This document shows, in pieces, positions 35,501-45,000 of a stretch of 64,000 nucleotides of DNA. A model generated the notes under the pieces. It saw only the letters and a program-made list of their open reading frames with translations. It was not told where the DNA came from and did not search any database. Made by a program: the position numbers and the translations under genes. Source of the stretch: JAGXTF01 sp044224315 (lineage in GTDB: Bacteria; Bacteroidota; Bacteroidia; NS11-12g; UBA955); the NCBI GenBank assembly GCA_044224315.1, contig JBGAKR010000004.1:124001-188000 (forward strand), given 5' to 3'. The first letter of the stretch is position 1, and the number at the start of each line of letters is the position of its first letter.

Positions 35501-36939
35501 TTTCAGAACCCGATTTATTGGTGAGTCCGGATGATGGAGTATGCCCCGGAAAAGAGGCTGAAATATTTGTGGTAGCTCCATTGTATGCTTCCGTACAATG
35601 GACCAATCCAAGCAGTTGGGGAAATAAGCTACAAGTAAAAACTTCCCAAACCGGAACTTATACCTGCGAAGTAAAAATTTGCAAAACTACATACCCATTA
35701 AATGTAAAAATTTACCCTAAAATTACCAATACCCAAACACAAACCTTTAATTTAGGAATATGCACGGGTCAAACCTTGAAATTATCCTGTCACGACTCGG
35801 AAAGCTACAGCTACAAATGGATTCCTACCGATTTAAATAACCGGCATTTATATATAAAAATCGCAGGTATATTTAAAGTACAAGCCCGCGATGTTTGTGA
35901 TAATTTATACGATGCCGACATTTTTAATATCACCCAAACCACTGGGAACGGACAAAATAAAACCATTGATACGCTGGTGTGTGGATGGAAATCATCGCAA
36001 TTTAATTTGCGCAAAATCAATAACATCAACGATACCGGATATACCTGCCGTTGGCTCGACAATAATGACACAGCCTTTCAGCGCCTTATTAAACCGGGAA
36101 GCGCAAAATATACCGCACTGATAAAAAATCAATTTTGCACGGTGCCAGATACTTTCCGATTATCCATTGTAAATCATAAAATTCCCCAGATAAAAATCAC
36201 TCCGGTGAGTGATGTATGTACAGGAAGTATGATATTATTGGAAGCGAATGTGAGTGACAGCAATGCCCAAAAATCCAAAATAGTATGGAATCAAAATCTG
36301 GGCTTTGGTGAAAAAAAACAAACCCAGGTATGGCTGCCTACCTGGTACAAGGCCTTGTACAAAGACACCTGTGCAACAGTTACAGACAGCATACTAGTAA
36401 GCCCTAATCAGCTCCAAGCTACCTTTGACATGAACTACAATGCCAATACGGACAGCATTGCCATGCAGGCGTTCAGCATTAGGGGAGTGATAAAAAATTA
36501 CCGGTGGTATTTAAATGGGAAATGGGTAGGAAATGCCCCAAATTTAACCCTGCCAGCTTCTGAAAAACCCGATGAAGAATTATGCTTAATTGCCGAAAAT
36601 GCCCAAGGCTGTGTGGATACTATTTGCCGCAAAATACCGGTGTACAATGATGGAACTGTATATATACCCAACGTATTTTATCCAGGTTCTTCCATAAACA
36701 ATAACAAACATTTTGAACCCATTACCAAAAAATCTGCCACTTATACCATGCTCATTTACAACCGCTGGGGCCAAAAAATTTGTGAAGGCAATAACCAAAC
36801 CCAGGGATGGGATGGTTGGTACATGGGTGCCCCCTGTATGAGTGGCATGTATGTGTATATTATCTATATCAAATACGTAAATCCAAATGGAGATCCACGC
36901 ATGGATAGTTACAAGGGAACAGTAATGTTGCTGGAGTAA
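32572..36939 (+). CDS. Giant T9SS-exported surface protein with gliding-type (CHU_C) C-terminal domain
   Basis: 1455 residues from the ATG at 32572, which follows AAAGGA and gives a signal peptide with basic n-region (KKSSPFRRHSSRYC), hydrophobic core and the typical FIHAQ end. The first third is built of propeller-like SBBP-type repeats (LFVAKYNDTGLFIKAKTLGG, IFLLKINSIGNIIGAQTFGG). The middle has Cys-containing Ig/PKD-like modules (LTAGKAKNYEWFPGGETTQS). The last 90 residues form the gliding-motility-associated/type-B sorting domain: YIPNVFYPGSSINN, TMLIYNRWGQKIC, QGWDGWYMGAPCMSGMYVYI. Probably a cell-surface or secreted adhesin carried by T9SS. It converges with a lipoprotein gene 3 nt downstream. 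Ligand unknown. Confidence 0.82.
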   Translation: MVFLQKKSSPFRRHSSRYCALLILLGINSFNFIHAQNIRRSLSNVNSNFDCGMVKMASTYNQLYVFGYGGSNLEFVYNQITPTRGSHQLFVAKYNDTGLFIKAKTLGGTGANMNGMATHFGTNLSSYCGIYSGNYYENNTRFSAAGNKGMFVVTLDSALNTAWRTFIYANEKFHCNLLCPDGKGNLLAAGFFSDSLRAGSFNFTSTRQFAGIKNKDIFLLKINSIGNIIGAQTFGGFGNDYPTALTADINGTAILGAIISDTVQLGDYTYNQQSHSKCIVFKTNLQGHTSWVTSFSGMTASVPEIKYSSKNTLYCALNFKSVMYVKSGFVVTKLNTGGEYNQFGILEIDTFGKLKNYVCEGSDNPCSITGLQLDNADNPYICGEFECTFTGFNKLNKSWSFKNTGFGDVFTAAYKADLSRVYQRQQGGVNYDCASHLILWNAKPTICGYYKFNYHLNADSNVKITYNGEGYAQQFDYYMGYSPGPNQKLAGLYTNWINTTCGFFTDIVDNKSRIKNNYLNTYIKTKPAAEKLIWDHELYGRSSTGCGSSYLRFHWFAQQSNSYPFGMNLQYKLNGTSYDYYGIQNYRYTTTTFHTLIVNSEDRCYIDTINYNHIIMAQDYVRINYDKTKYPNYIVLCKNDSVCLTASNTKGLKYLWQVNEMGYRLDTGNMYNPEKKWVYAVTRTDTFYSSTICIKKKSVVNLLVEPNSICLDAASVYIDKDGLGADDSLLYFFNDTNSYFCKGQNTPRAEFKIRVLDKKTGYYRYPNIYTNVKINGKNYAPNYQTDFNVPIPDTGQISVAGTAQLGCEVYNFSVSRRIHLRKPKISVNGNLSNCHTGDQIFTADSGFLKYNWYAFGLPDTPTITYLKPWKIRVVGSMQNINVFAYADTTDNQTCYVSAYKNVSITPTLGITSSLVPAQLCPSTQITLTAGKAKNYEWFPGGETTQSIQTNEPGIYYCKIKDTSDCEFVSNKINVSGFSEPDLLVSPDDGVCPGKEAEIFVVAPLYASVQWTNPSSWGNKLQVKTSQTGTYTCEVKICKTTYPLNVKIYPKITNTQTQTFNLGICTGQTLKLSCHDSESYSYKWIPTDLNNRHLYIKIAGIFKVQARDVCDNLYDADIFNITQTTGNGQNKTIDTLVCGWKSSQFNLRKINNINDTGYTCRWLDNNDTAFQRLIKPGSAKYTALIKNQFCTVPDTFRLSIVNHKIPQIKITPVSDVCTGSMILLEANVSDSNAQKSKIVWNQNLGFGEKKQTQVWLPTWYKALYKDTCATVTDSILVSPNQLQATFDMNYNANTDSIAMQAFSIRGVIKNYRWYLNGKWVGNAPNLTLPASEKPDEELCLIAENAQGCVDTICRKIPVYNDGTVYIPNVFYPGSSINNNKHFEPITKKSATYTMLIYNRWGQKICEGNNQTQGWDGWYMGAPCMSGMYVYIIYIKYVNPNGDPRMDSYKGTVMLLE

Positions 36940-36942
36940 AAA

Positions 36943-37503
36943 TCACTTTGGAATGCGCACTATTTGCCTGATCTTCAGCGTATTTTGCACAGTACTATTG
37001 GCATCGCTATATCTGCAATAGATTTCGTATTGCAACAAATTTTTATTTAGCCATGTTATTTTTAAATCTGAAAGATTTGTTTTTAAAGAAAAGACACCTT
37101 TTAGATTTGACAGCACAGTATCTGTGCCGTTTGGTATTATAATATCTCCGGTAAAATTATCAAAATTACTCCCGTAAGGATCTCCCGAAAATTTGCATTC
37201 CGTTTTGATTCGGAAAATATTTTTTCCAATCATTTCTAACTGCACAGTTGACTTAAAATCGCCTTCATAAAATTCTGAATGATATTCAGGGCCATTGCGG
37301 AGATATATCATCCAATCATTCGTATAGTTGCCATAGTGGGAACCGGCAATTAATTTCTCATATGAACTCGCATAACTTACATCATTCCAATATGTAATAA
37401 AAGTACTATCCGGCTCTAAAGTGAGCACTTGTTTCTTAAAATGAAAATCTTTTTGACAAGCGCCCAGAAATAATGCAAGTGATAAAATACAAGCGAGTCT
37501 CAT
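36943..37503 (-). CDS. Hypothetical lipoprotein, paralogue of the gene at 37590
   Basis: 186 residues with lipoprotein signal MRLACILSLALFLGAC (Cys16) and QKDFHFK after it. The body is predicted beta-rich: IGKNIFRIKTECKF, NGTDTVLSNLKG, then WLNKNLLQYEIYCRYSD and a final KIRQIVRIP. It aligns over its whole length with the neighbour at 37590-38144 (shared DFHFK, IGKNIFR-KT, GTDTV, W-(L/N)K-LLQYEI, KIRQ-VRIP), so the two arose by tandem duplication. No known family. Same strand, 86 nt apart. It lies between the giant surface protein and the propeller kinase. Confidence 0.68.
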   Translation of the reverse strand: MRLACILSLALFLGACQKDFHFKKQVLTLEPDSTFITYWNDVSYASSYEKLIAGSHYGNYTNDWMIYLRNGPEYHSEFYEGDFKSTVQLEMIGKNIFRIKTECKFSGDPYGSNFDNFTGDIIIPNGTDTVLSNLKGVFSLKTNLSDLKITWLNKNLLQYEIYCRYSDANSTVQNTLKIRQIVRIPK

Positions 37504-37589
37504 AGACGCAATTTAGCCCACGCTGCGAAGAAATGCAAATTTTCATGCCTAATTACTACATTTTAAAACCGAATGTAATGAGCACTGAC

Positions 37590-38144
37590 TTAGGGAATCC
37601 TGACCTTCTGCCTGATTTTAAAATACCCATTTTCAAACCAATCGTGGTATTCTGCAATAATTTCGTACTGAAGCAAATGCTTATCCAACCACTTCACTTT
37701 AACCGTATTGTAAGGGAATTTCACATTCATTTTGGCGGTAGAGCCATTGATGACCGTGTCGGTGCCATGCGGAATATCAATATCTGCAACAATATAATTT
37801 GTATGTCCGGGATAGGGATCGTCGAAAAGGTTATTGGTTGTTTTTAACCTGAAAATATTCTTTCCAATCACAACCATTTCAACCAGTGATTTAAAATTAC
37901 CAGAATAGTTTCGTTTGGTTACCACCGGACCTGTGCGGCCAGCCAGCATGCCTTCCTTATATACCCCACCGGATTTAGAATCGGCAATCAACCTTTCGAA
38001 TCCATAGGAATTCCAGAAATAGTCGGCATAAATAATCTCGGTGCTGTCAGGGATGAGATATATATTTTCAGCCTTAAAATGAAAATCTTTCTCGCAACCA
38101 CTCGCGATTAATGCACAAAAAAATAGGCCAAACAGCCATTTCAT
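37590..38144 (-). CDS. Hypothetical lipoprotein, paralogue of the gene at 36943
   Basis: 184 residues, lipoprotein signal MKWLFGLFFCALIASGC (Cys17). It has the same layout as its downstream paralogue: EKDFHFK after the anchor, IGKNIFRLKTTNN, PHGTDTVINGS, WLDKHLLQYEIIAEYHD and KIRQKVRIP at the end. Middle regions diverge, with loss of similarity around residues 40-75, suggesting an old duplication or diversifying change. A TATTTTTG box ends 4 nt before the ATG. The two could be transcribed together. Confidence 0.68.
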   Translation of the reverse strand: MKWLFGLFFCALIASGCEKDFHFKAENIYLIPDSTEIIYADYFWNSYGFERLIADSKSGGVYKEGMLAGRTGPVVTKRNYSGNFKSLVEMVVIGKNIFRLKTTNNLFDDPYPGHTNYIVADIDIPHGTDTVINGSTAKMNVKFPYNTVKVKWLDKHLLQYEIIAEYHDWFENGYFKIRQKVRIP

Positions 38145-38148
38145 TCAT

Positions 38149-38156
38149 CAAAAATA
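38149..38156 (-). promoter_or_regulatory. -7 box TATTTTTG of the lipoprotein pair
   Basis: Exact TAnnTTTG on the minus strand, 4 nt before the ATG at 38144; leaderless pattern. Confidence 0.55.
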
Positions 38157-38278
38157 AGGGAAAAGCCATTAAAACACAAAAAAAGCCCCGTGAATCAGAG
38201 ACATGGGTTGGCTAATTTTTTTGACAGTTCTGTGAAAAAACCCCAAAAAATCTCTTGCGTTCGGATTTCAATTCCCAG

Positions 38279-38286
38279 TATATTTG
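38279..38286 (+). promoter_or_regulatory. -7 box TATATTTG of the propeller kinase, with TTG at 38255-38257
   Basis: Exact TAnnTTTG with a TTG 21 nt upstream that fits the -33 element. It places transcription start next to the TTG at 38291 and excludes a start codon at 38255, which would be the -33 TTG itself. Confidence 0.6.
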
Positions 38287-38290
38287 TCCA

Positions 38291-41188
38291 TTGCGCTTAC
38301 TTGCATTCATATCTACCCTATGGATTTGCATGTGCCTCCCTGTAACTATGCTTTCGGGGCAACATGTAAATATGTTTAACTATGATACCGAAAATGGTTT
38401 ACCCAGTTCTGAGGTATACGACTCGCACCAGGCCAGCAACGGCATGCTGTGGTTTTCATCAGATCGGGGAGTATTTACATATAACGGGTATCAATTCTCA
38501 ACCTACACCACTCATAGCGGACTTGGCAACAACACCAATTTCAGCATTTTTGAGGATTCGAAGAAAACCCTTTGGTTTACCGGATATAATGGAACTGTTA
38601 CCCAGTATAAAAATGGAAAATTTGAGGTGCATAAAACTATATCCGACTTTGTACGTAATAATTACCCTTTTGATTGGATAAGTTTCATTGAATTTGATGA
38701 GACCCACATCTATTTTGCACTCACAAAAAATAAACGCCTATTTTGTTACCATATTCCAACCCAACAAATCGTTCCATTTACAGAAAAATCAAAGGCTGCC
38801 GAACCTGATATGCTTAAAATCGGACAAACCCTATATTTTATAAACGACAGAAAATTTGCTGCTCATGGTTATCTCTCAAACCAGTTAAGTAAATTGTTTT
38901 TTATTAGTGATTCAGATGGTATTTATAGCAGTCGAAACTACATTTATCACATCAGAAAAGACAAGGGTAAATGGATTAAGGACAGCCTGAATATTTATGG
39001 TGCGTTGCAATCTAAAAATATATGCATAGCCAATGCTGAACGTGCTGAGTTCTGTGTTTCGAGTATAAAGGGATTGCTTTTATTCCGACTAGAAAAAAAC
39101 AAATTGCAGTATGATAAAATAGCAGAAAATGAAAATTTGACCAGTATTATTAAGGATAAAGAAGGCAATTATTGGTGTACAAGCACCAATAAGGGAATAT
39201 TTAAAATGCCTTCAATTGCAATTTTTAAAGAACTAGCCCCCGAATTGGAAGGAAAAAAAATAAATGCAGTAACCACATTAAATCAGCTATTAATTGCCGG
39301 TTCTAATACATCAGACCTTTTTTTTATTAAAAACCACAAAACGATAGCATACTTTGGCGAAATGCACAAACAATCTCCAATAGAACAGGTAAAGCCGGTA
39401 TCAGACAATATTTTATTTGCCAACGTTTTTTACTATTTGAATAAAGCTTCAAATAGTGTACAAAAAAGCACAAAAAATGGCTATGGTTATTATTATACCG
39501 CCAAAGACAGCAATAGTTTTTTTATTGGTGATAATAATTATATTCAATATTTCCAGGGTTTTAATTCACCTAAATTGATGTTTCATTCTCAAGACCAATT
39601 TGAAAGTATAAAATCGCTTCATTATTCTAAAAACCGCTTGTGGATTGGAACCATCAATAATTTATTCTCGGCCGGTTTTAAGAACAACTCGTTGACAGAC
39701 ATTGTTAATTACGGAAAAATACACCCATTATTATCCAATCGGATTAATGATATAAAATCTTTCAGAAGTGGCTTTTTATTGGCCGTATTTGGCAACGGCC
39801 TGGTGTACTTTGATGGGAATGTACCTACGCTTATTAAATCAACCGTATTCAACAAAAACGACTTAATCAATCGTGTTCTGCCCATAAATAACAGTGCAGT
39901 TTTATTGTGTACCAACAACGGACTTATTTTATATAAATTTAAACCTGATAATTTCGACTTGGTATCAGAAGAAATATTTAATATTGATGATGGGTTGAGT
40001 TCAAATTTTATTAACGATGCCTGCATAAGCGGAAATCGGTTATGGTTGGCTACTAACAAGGGAATAAACTTTGTAAGCATAGAGCAATTAAGCCAATCAC
40101 ACACAGCCCCATTTGTTCAAATAACCGGGCTTAAAACACAGGATTCATTTATAAACTATGCACAACATATTGAATTAGAATATAGCCAGAATTCCTTTCA
40201 AACAGAATTTGTTGGTATTTGTTTTCGCAAACCCAATCGGAAAGACTTTTATAAATATGCATTTGTTGAAGAAAATAAAGATACATTGTGGTTTTATACC
40301 AATGAGGGGAAAGTTCAATACACCAATATCGCGCCAGGAAAATATACTTTCCTGGTCACTGCGCGCAATAAAAACAATGATTGGGCTCCCTATCAAATCA
40401 CCCACATCACCATACATCCGCCATTTGTACAAACTATATGGTTTAAGCTTATAATCATATTAATTATTGGTTTGCTGGTATACACAATTATACGTTACAG
40501 AATTAATCAGATACGTGTAAAATCCGAAGAGCAAAAAGCATTAGAACGGCTGAAGCATTATGCGCAGGAAACGGAATTGCGATCGTTGCGCAACCAAATG
40601 AACCCTCATTTTATTTTTAATTCCTTAAATTCTATTCAACGCTATATCATTACCAACCACTTTACCGAGGCCAATGCATACATCACCAAATTTGCCCGTC
40701 TGATGCGCGATAGCCTAAGTATGTCGAAGCTGGAATCTATAACGCTTAACAAAGAATTAGAATTTATTGCCAACTACCTGGATCTTGAAAAATTGAGATT
40801 TGAAAACCTTTTTGAATATAAAATTATTGTGGAAGATGATTTGGATTTAATTATGACCAAAATTCCGTCTTTGCTATTACAACCATTATTGGAGAACTCA
40901 ATCAAACATGGGTTTAAAAACTACTCGAACAATGGTTTTATTCAAATTCAAATCTTAAATTGGGGAGAGAAGCATTACCAGATTCGTGTCACCGACAATG
41001 GCAAGGGAATCGAAAACATTGAAGAAATCATGTCTGATCAAGGACAAAATAACTCATTTGGCGTTGGGTTGGTTATGCAAAGAATTAAATTATTGAAAGA
41101 ACGCCATAAAGACAATGAAATATCATTTAAGTTAGAAAACGCACATCCCGGCGTAATTGCCACCATCGTAATACCCAAATCATCATGA
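38291..41188 (+). CDS. Hybrid propeller sensor histidine kinase (Reg_prop, Y_Y_Y, LytS-type kinase)
   Basis: About 965 residues. The TTG at 38291 gives signal peptide RLLAFISTLWICMCLPVTML and lies 4 nt after the -7 box. The periplasmic part begins NYDTENGLPSSEVYDSHQ and has two-component-regulator propeller blades (GMLWFSSDRGVFTYNG, NRLWLATNKGINFVS). A Y_Y_Y module (NIAPGKYTFLVTARNKNNDW) is followed by a single membrane helix (IILIIGLLVYTII). The cytoplasmic His_kinase domain is of the LytS type: LRNQMNPHFIFNSLNSIQ with His near 773. It is followed by HATPase motifs SLLLQPLLENSIKHG, TDNGKGIENI and FGVGLVMQRIKLL. It probably senses an extracellular ligand and signals to the LytTR regulator that overlaps it by 4 nt. 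Confidence 0.87.
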   Translation: MRLLAFISTLWICMCLPVTMLSGQHVNMFNYDTENGLPSSEVYDSHQASNGMLWFSSDRGVFTYNGYQFSTYTTHSGLGNNTNFSIFEDSKKTLWFTGYNGTVTQYKNGKFEVHKTISDFVRNNYPFDWISFIEFDETHIYFALTKNKRLFCYHIPTQQIVPFTEKSKAAEPDMLKIGQTLYFINDRKFAAHGYLSNQLSKLFFISDSDGIYSSRNYIYHIRKDKGKWIKDSLNIYGALQSKNICIANAERAEFCVSSIKGLLLFRLEKNKLQYDKIAENENLTSIIKDKEGNYWCTSTNKGIFKMPSIAIFKELAPELEGKKINAVTTLNQLLIAGSNTSDLFFIKNHKTIAYFGEMHKQSPIEQVKPVSDNILFANVFYYLNKASNSVQKSTKNGYGYYYTAKDSNSFFIGDNNYIQYFQGFNSPKLMFHSQDQFESIKSLHYSKNRLWIGTINNLFSAGFKNNSLTDIVNYGKIHPLLSNRINDIKSFRSGFLLAVFGNGLVYFDGNVPTLIKSTVFNKNDLINRVLPINNSAVLLCTNNGLILYKFKPDNFDLVSEEIFNIDDGLSSNFINDACISGNRLWLATNKGINFVSIEQLSQSHTAPFVQITGLKTQDSFINYAQHIELEYSQNSFQTEFVGICFRKPNRKDFYKYAFVEENKDTLWFYTNEGKVQYTNIAPGKYTFLVTARNKNNDWAPYQITHITIHPPFVQTIWFKLIIILIIGLLVYTIIRYRINQIRVKSEEQKALERLKHYAQETELRSLRNQMNPHFIFNSLNSIQRYIITNHFTEANAYITKFARLMRDSLSMSKLESITLNKELEFIANYLDLEKLRFENLFEYKIIVEDDLDLIMTKIPSLLLQPLLENSIKHGFKNYSNNGFIQIQILNWGEKHYQIRVTDNGKGIENIEEIMSDQGQNNSFGVGLVMQRIKLLKERHKDNEISFKLENAHPGVIATIVIPKSS

Positions 41189-41931
41189 ACTGCATCATCA
41201 TAGAAGACGAAATTAATAGCCGCATTTTACTCCAGGAAATGCTTGCTATGTATTTGCCCCAAATTAAATTGCTTGGAGTAGGATCCTCAGTTTCGGAAGG
41301 TGTAAGCCTCATTGATAAATTAAATCCAGATGTAATCTTGCTAGACATTGAAATTACGGAGGGATCGGGTTTTGATTTATTGGATCAGCTCAAAAACAAA
41401 CAAGCTAAAGTCATATTCGTTACGGGGTACGAGCATTATGCGTTAAAGGCCATAAAATATGCAGCCGTCGACTATTTGCTTAAGCCCATTTCAATTGAGG
41501 ATTTGAAAGCCGCATTTGCCAAGATAGGCAGTGACGATTATTCAAGAGAAAAACTGGATGTTTTAACTTCAAATTTGGAATCCAAATCCGGACCGGGACA
41601 AATGATGGTGCCGCAGGGCAAAGGTTTCACTGTGGTGCCGCTGCAAAACATTTCTTACCTGGAAGCCAACGGCCCTTATGTTTACATCCATCTCGATGAC
41701 AAAAAGAAAATACTAGCCTCCCATAGCCTGGGATATTATGAAGAAATGCTGGATGAAACCCAATTTTTTCGCATTCATAAATCCGTTTTGGTAAATATTA
41801 GAAAAATAATCCGCGTTATAACACAACCCTCCTTGCAGGTGCAACTCGAAAACGAGGTTTCTCTTGATTTGGCAGTGCGCAGGAAGGAGTCGTTTATGGA
41901 GATTTTTAAAAGAGTCCACCCCAGTATTTAA
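41185..41931 (+). CDS. LytTR-family response regulator
   Basis: 248 residues. The receiver domain has acidic EDE near the start (IIIEDEINSR), phospho-acceptor Asp54 in VILLDIEIT, Thr in IFVTGYEHYAL and Lys in VDYLLKPISIEDL. The C-terminal LytTR DNA-binding domain reads FTVVPLQNISYLEANGPYVY, QFFRIHKSVLVNIRKI and VSLDLAVRRKESFMEIFK. Start ATGA overlaps the kinase stop, so the two form one coupled two-component pair. A weak CTGGA/TCCAG hairpin at 41952-41968 may end the transcript. Likely targets are local: the two giant surface proteins and the lipoproteins around it, by position only. Confidence 0.92.
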   Translation: MNCIIIEDEINSRILLQEMLAMYLPQIKLLGVGSSVSEGVSLIDKLNPDVILLDIEITEGSGFDLLDQLKNKQAKVIFVTGYEHYALKAIKYAAVDYLLKPISIEDLKAAFAKIGSDDYSREKLDVLTSNLESKSGPGQMMVPQGKGFTVVPLQNISYLEANGPYVYIHLDDKKKILASHSLGYYEEMLDETQFFRIHKSVLVNIRKIIRVITQPSLQVQLENEVSLDLAVRRKESFMEIFKRVHPSI

Positions 41932-42052
41932 ACATTACCGGATATTTTAATCTGGATTATAATTCCAGTCTTTGGTTTTGATTCAAATAATGTGCGATTC
42001 TGGCAGCTTACAGGCATTGTGTATTCGGGTTGTTTACTTATTCATTTTTTAG

Positions 42053-42060
42053 TATATTCG
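42053..42060 (+). promoter_or_regulatory. -7 box TATATTCG of the 2787-aa surface protein
   Basis: TTCG variant of TAnnTTTG, 24 nt before the TTG start at 42085. Confidence 0.45.
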
Positions 42061-42084
42061 TAGGCTTGTCGTTTTATAGCTGCC

Positions 42085-45000
42085 TTGAAAAAATTATTGG
42101 TAATAAGTTTGTTACTGGCTTTATGGCTGGTGCCCGGTGCACTCAAAGCACAGTGCAATGCTGCATTTACCGGTAAAACCAAGATATGTCAATATGATTC
42201 TGTGGCCTTTTATGGAGCAGACACCAATTCACATCACCGATTTCTATGGAATTTCGGAGATGTATTTTCAGGCACGCTAAACACCGATACCCTTCGCAAT
42301 ACCCAGCATATCTATAATCGCAGCGGAAAGTTTACGGTTACGCTTATTGTATCAGATACAAATTGCAGCGACACCCAAACTGCTACAATTTGGGTTTATC
42401 AGCTTCCGGTTGCTTCTTTTACACGTAAAAACGGCTGTGCCGGATTATCTACCCAATTTATAAATACAAGCACAGCAGACACAGCCGATCCTGTAACCCA
42501 ATGGAAATGGAACCTCGGTGGCACCGACACCAGCTCTGCATTTTCGCCATCCAAAATTTTTAGCTCTACTGGCAAAACCAGCATTAAACTGGTGGCAATT
42601 ACCAACACAGGCTGTAAGGATACTTGGGTTGACAATATAGTTACCTATAAAAAACCCACAGCCACAAGAAACCCAGGATCCATCTGCCAGAACGGGCAAA
42701 TAGACTTTACCGGCGACACCAATTATCAAGCCCAGGTGTATCGATGGGATTTTGGTGATAGTACCAATTTTAACAACCGCACCGTTACCCATGTATATAA
42801 AAAATACGGCATTTTAAAACCCTTTTTTACCATTGATTTTGCCAGTACAAGTTGCACCATAGCTGTAGATTCTGTAATAGTAAACCGCAACCCGGATGCA
42901 CGCTTCAGGGCTGGCTCTGATTCATTTTGCTTTCTGGGAAATCAGGTTTGCATTATTCAGCAAAATATGAATCAAAAAATTAAAACACGCAATGTGATTT
43001 TTGATGATGGTTTTGAGGATGATTTTACACCGATAAATGACTCGGTAGTGTGCCATAAATATACTGATACCAGCGGAGGGCTCTATTCCATCACAATGGA
43101 ATTGATCGATTCAAATAATTGCATTTCCACTCTCACACATAAAAATGCCATTCGGATTTATCCGCAATTAAGGCCCTCCTTTACATTCAACAATGGCAGC
43201 GGCTGTTTTAAAACCGATGTATTGATTGTAAATAAATCCAATTACACGCCCCCCTATATTCAAAAATTCAAATGGGATTTGGGGGATGGAAATACAGATA
43301 CTTCAAAATGGACCAACCTCAACTACACTTATACAAACAATGGAAGTTTTAATATTATATTATCCATAACCGATAAATATGGCTGCACAGTGCGCGATAC
43401 TTCCACCCAGGCTATTAACAATACAAGCTTTGTTGTTGACGCACGCATTGATAGTGTAAATGGCATTTGCCGAAATAATAATTTAGTTTATTTCAGACAA
43501 ACGCCGGTAAGCGGCGGAACCATTCGATGGAATTTAAATAATGGCCAAACTTCAAATAATTTCACCACAATATATCGCTATGCATACCCACGCGTTTATT
43601 ACCCATTCGTAACGGTAAGCAAAAACGGATGTGACTCTACAATCGGCCTTGATTCTGTAGTAATAAGAGGGCCATTGGTTGGATATTCAAATTTGCAAAA
43701 TCAATTTCAATGCTATATTAAAGATACGGTATTTATTCAAAATTCGACCTACCTTTTTCGCAACAAAAGCTGCGTTGTGCATTGGGAAGCAGGTGACCCT
43801 TTTGCCAGTAATTGCAGCATTGATACCCGCGCTGGTTTAAATGTAAATACAAATTGCAACTATTCTTCAGACTCTTTGAAATTTAAGCATCTATATAGCA
43901 AAGGTCAAGAAAATTGTTATTATATTAAATTACGGGTACAAGACACCATTTTGGGATGTATGGACAGTGTAACCATACCGCTGGCACTAAAACCACCCCT
44001 TGCAAAAGGCCGGTTTTTCCCCTCTGTAACGCAGCCCTGCCCGGGTCCTGAATCCTACAAAACCCTGAGTTTTAACCCACAAATACCCGAACCCACCTGT
44101 ATTAAGTATGCCTACTATGTTATGTGGGATTCTCTGCTGGCTGCCAATAGCGGTAATTTTAATACTTACTGGCAATTTAATTCCGGCGGACACAATTATC
44201 CCTATACCCAATATGCAGGTGATAGCAACGGCTATGTTACAATAGGACTGATTGTAGAAAACGGCACCGATAGCAATGGCAATGCATGCCGCGATACAGG
44301 CTGGTTTCATCAGGTAGTAAAAGTAACCCGGGTTAGTCCGCAATTTACCAGCTCATATTCCGATTCAATCCATTATTGTAAAAATAGTGAAATTCATTTT
44401 TTTCTGGTAGATTCTGCCCAGTCTGCAGGCACCCATTTTCTATGGGATTTTGGCGATGGCACCGGATTTGATACGACTCGCCAAAAATATATAAGCCATG
44501 TTTATCAAACAGCAGGAACATTTAAAGTAAAATTAATTGTAACCTCGCCAAATGGCTGCGTGGTAGATAGTTCGATAAGATTAAACATCGGCATGCGACC
44601 CCAATTTGCGGTGTCGAAAACAGACCTCTGTTTTGGCCAAAGTACCCAATTCTCAGAACAAAATCTATATCACAATATTGGGGCAAGTCCCTCGGGCTAT
44701 TGGAGTCAGGCAAGCCGCGCCGCTGCAGGCAAAGAAAAGGTGTTATACGATATTGGAGATGGCAATGGATTTACCGACATTGGACCTAATCCGCTGGTTA
44801 AATTTCAACATCCAGGAAATTATCAGATTTCAATGGTTGCGCGCGACAGCATTGGATGCTATGATACCCTTAAAAATTATATAGCAGTAAATGTATCAGC
44901 CGTATTTGCAGGATTTGCACTGCCATCTGATACGGTTTTGTGTGCTCAAACTTTAAAAATAAATTCAACCGCTACTATTGTTGATAGCAATGGAATGTAT

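Noticed and set aside
38171..38205. Possible terminator hairpin (CCCCGTG/CATGGG) next to a run of As
   Set aside because: Wobble pairs are needed and no minus-strand gene ends there; it could only block read-in from the right, so I do not call it.
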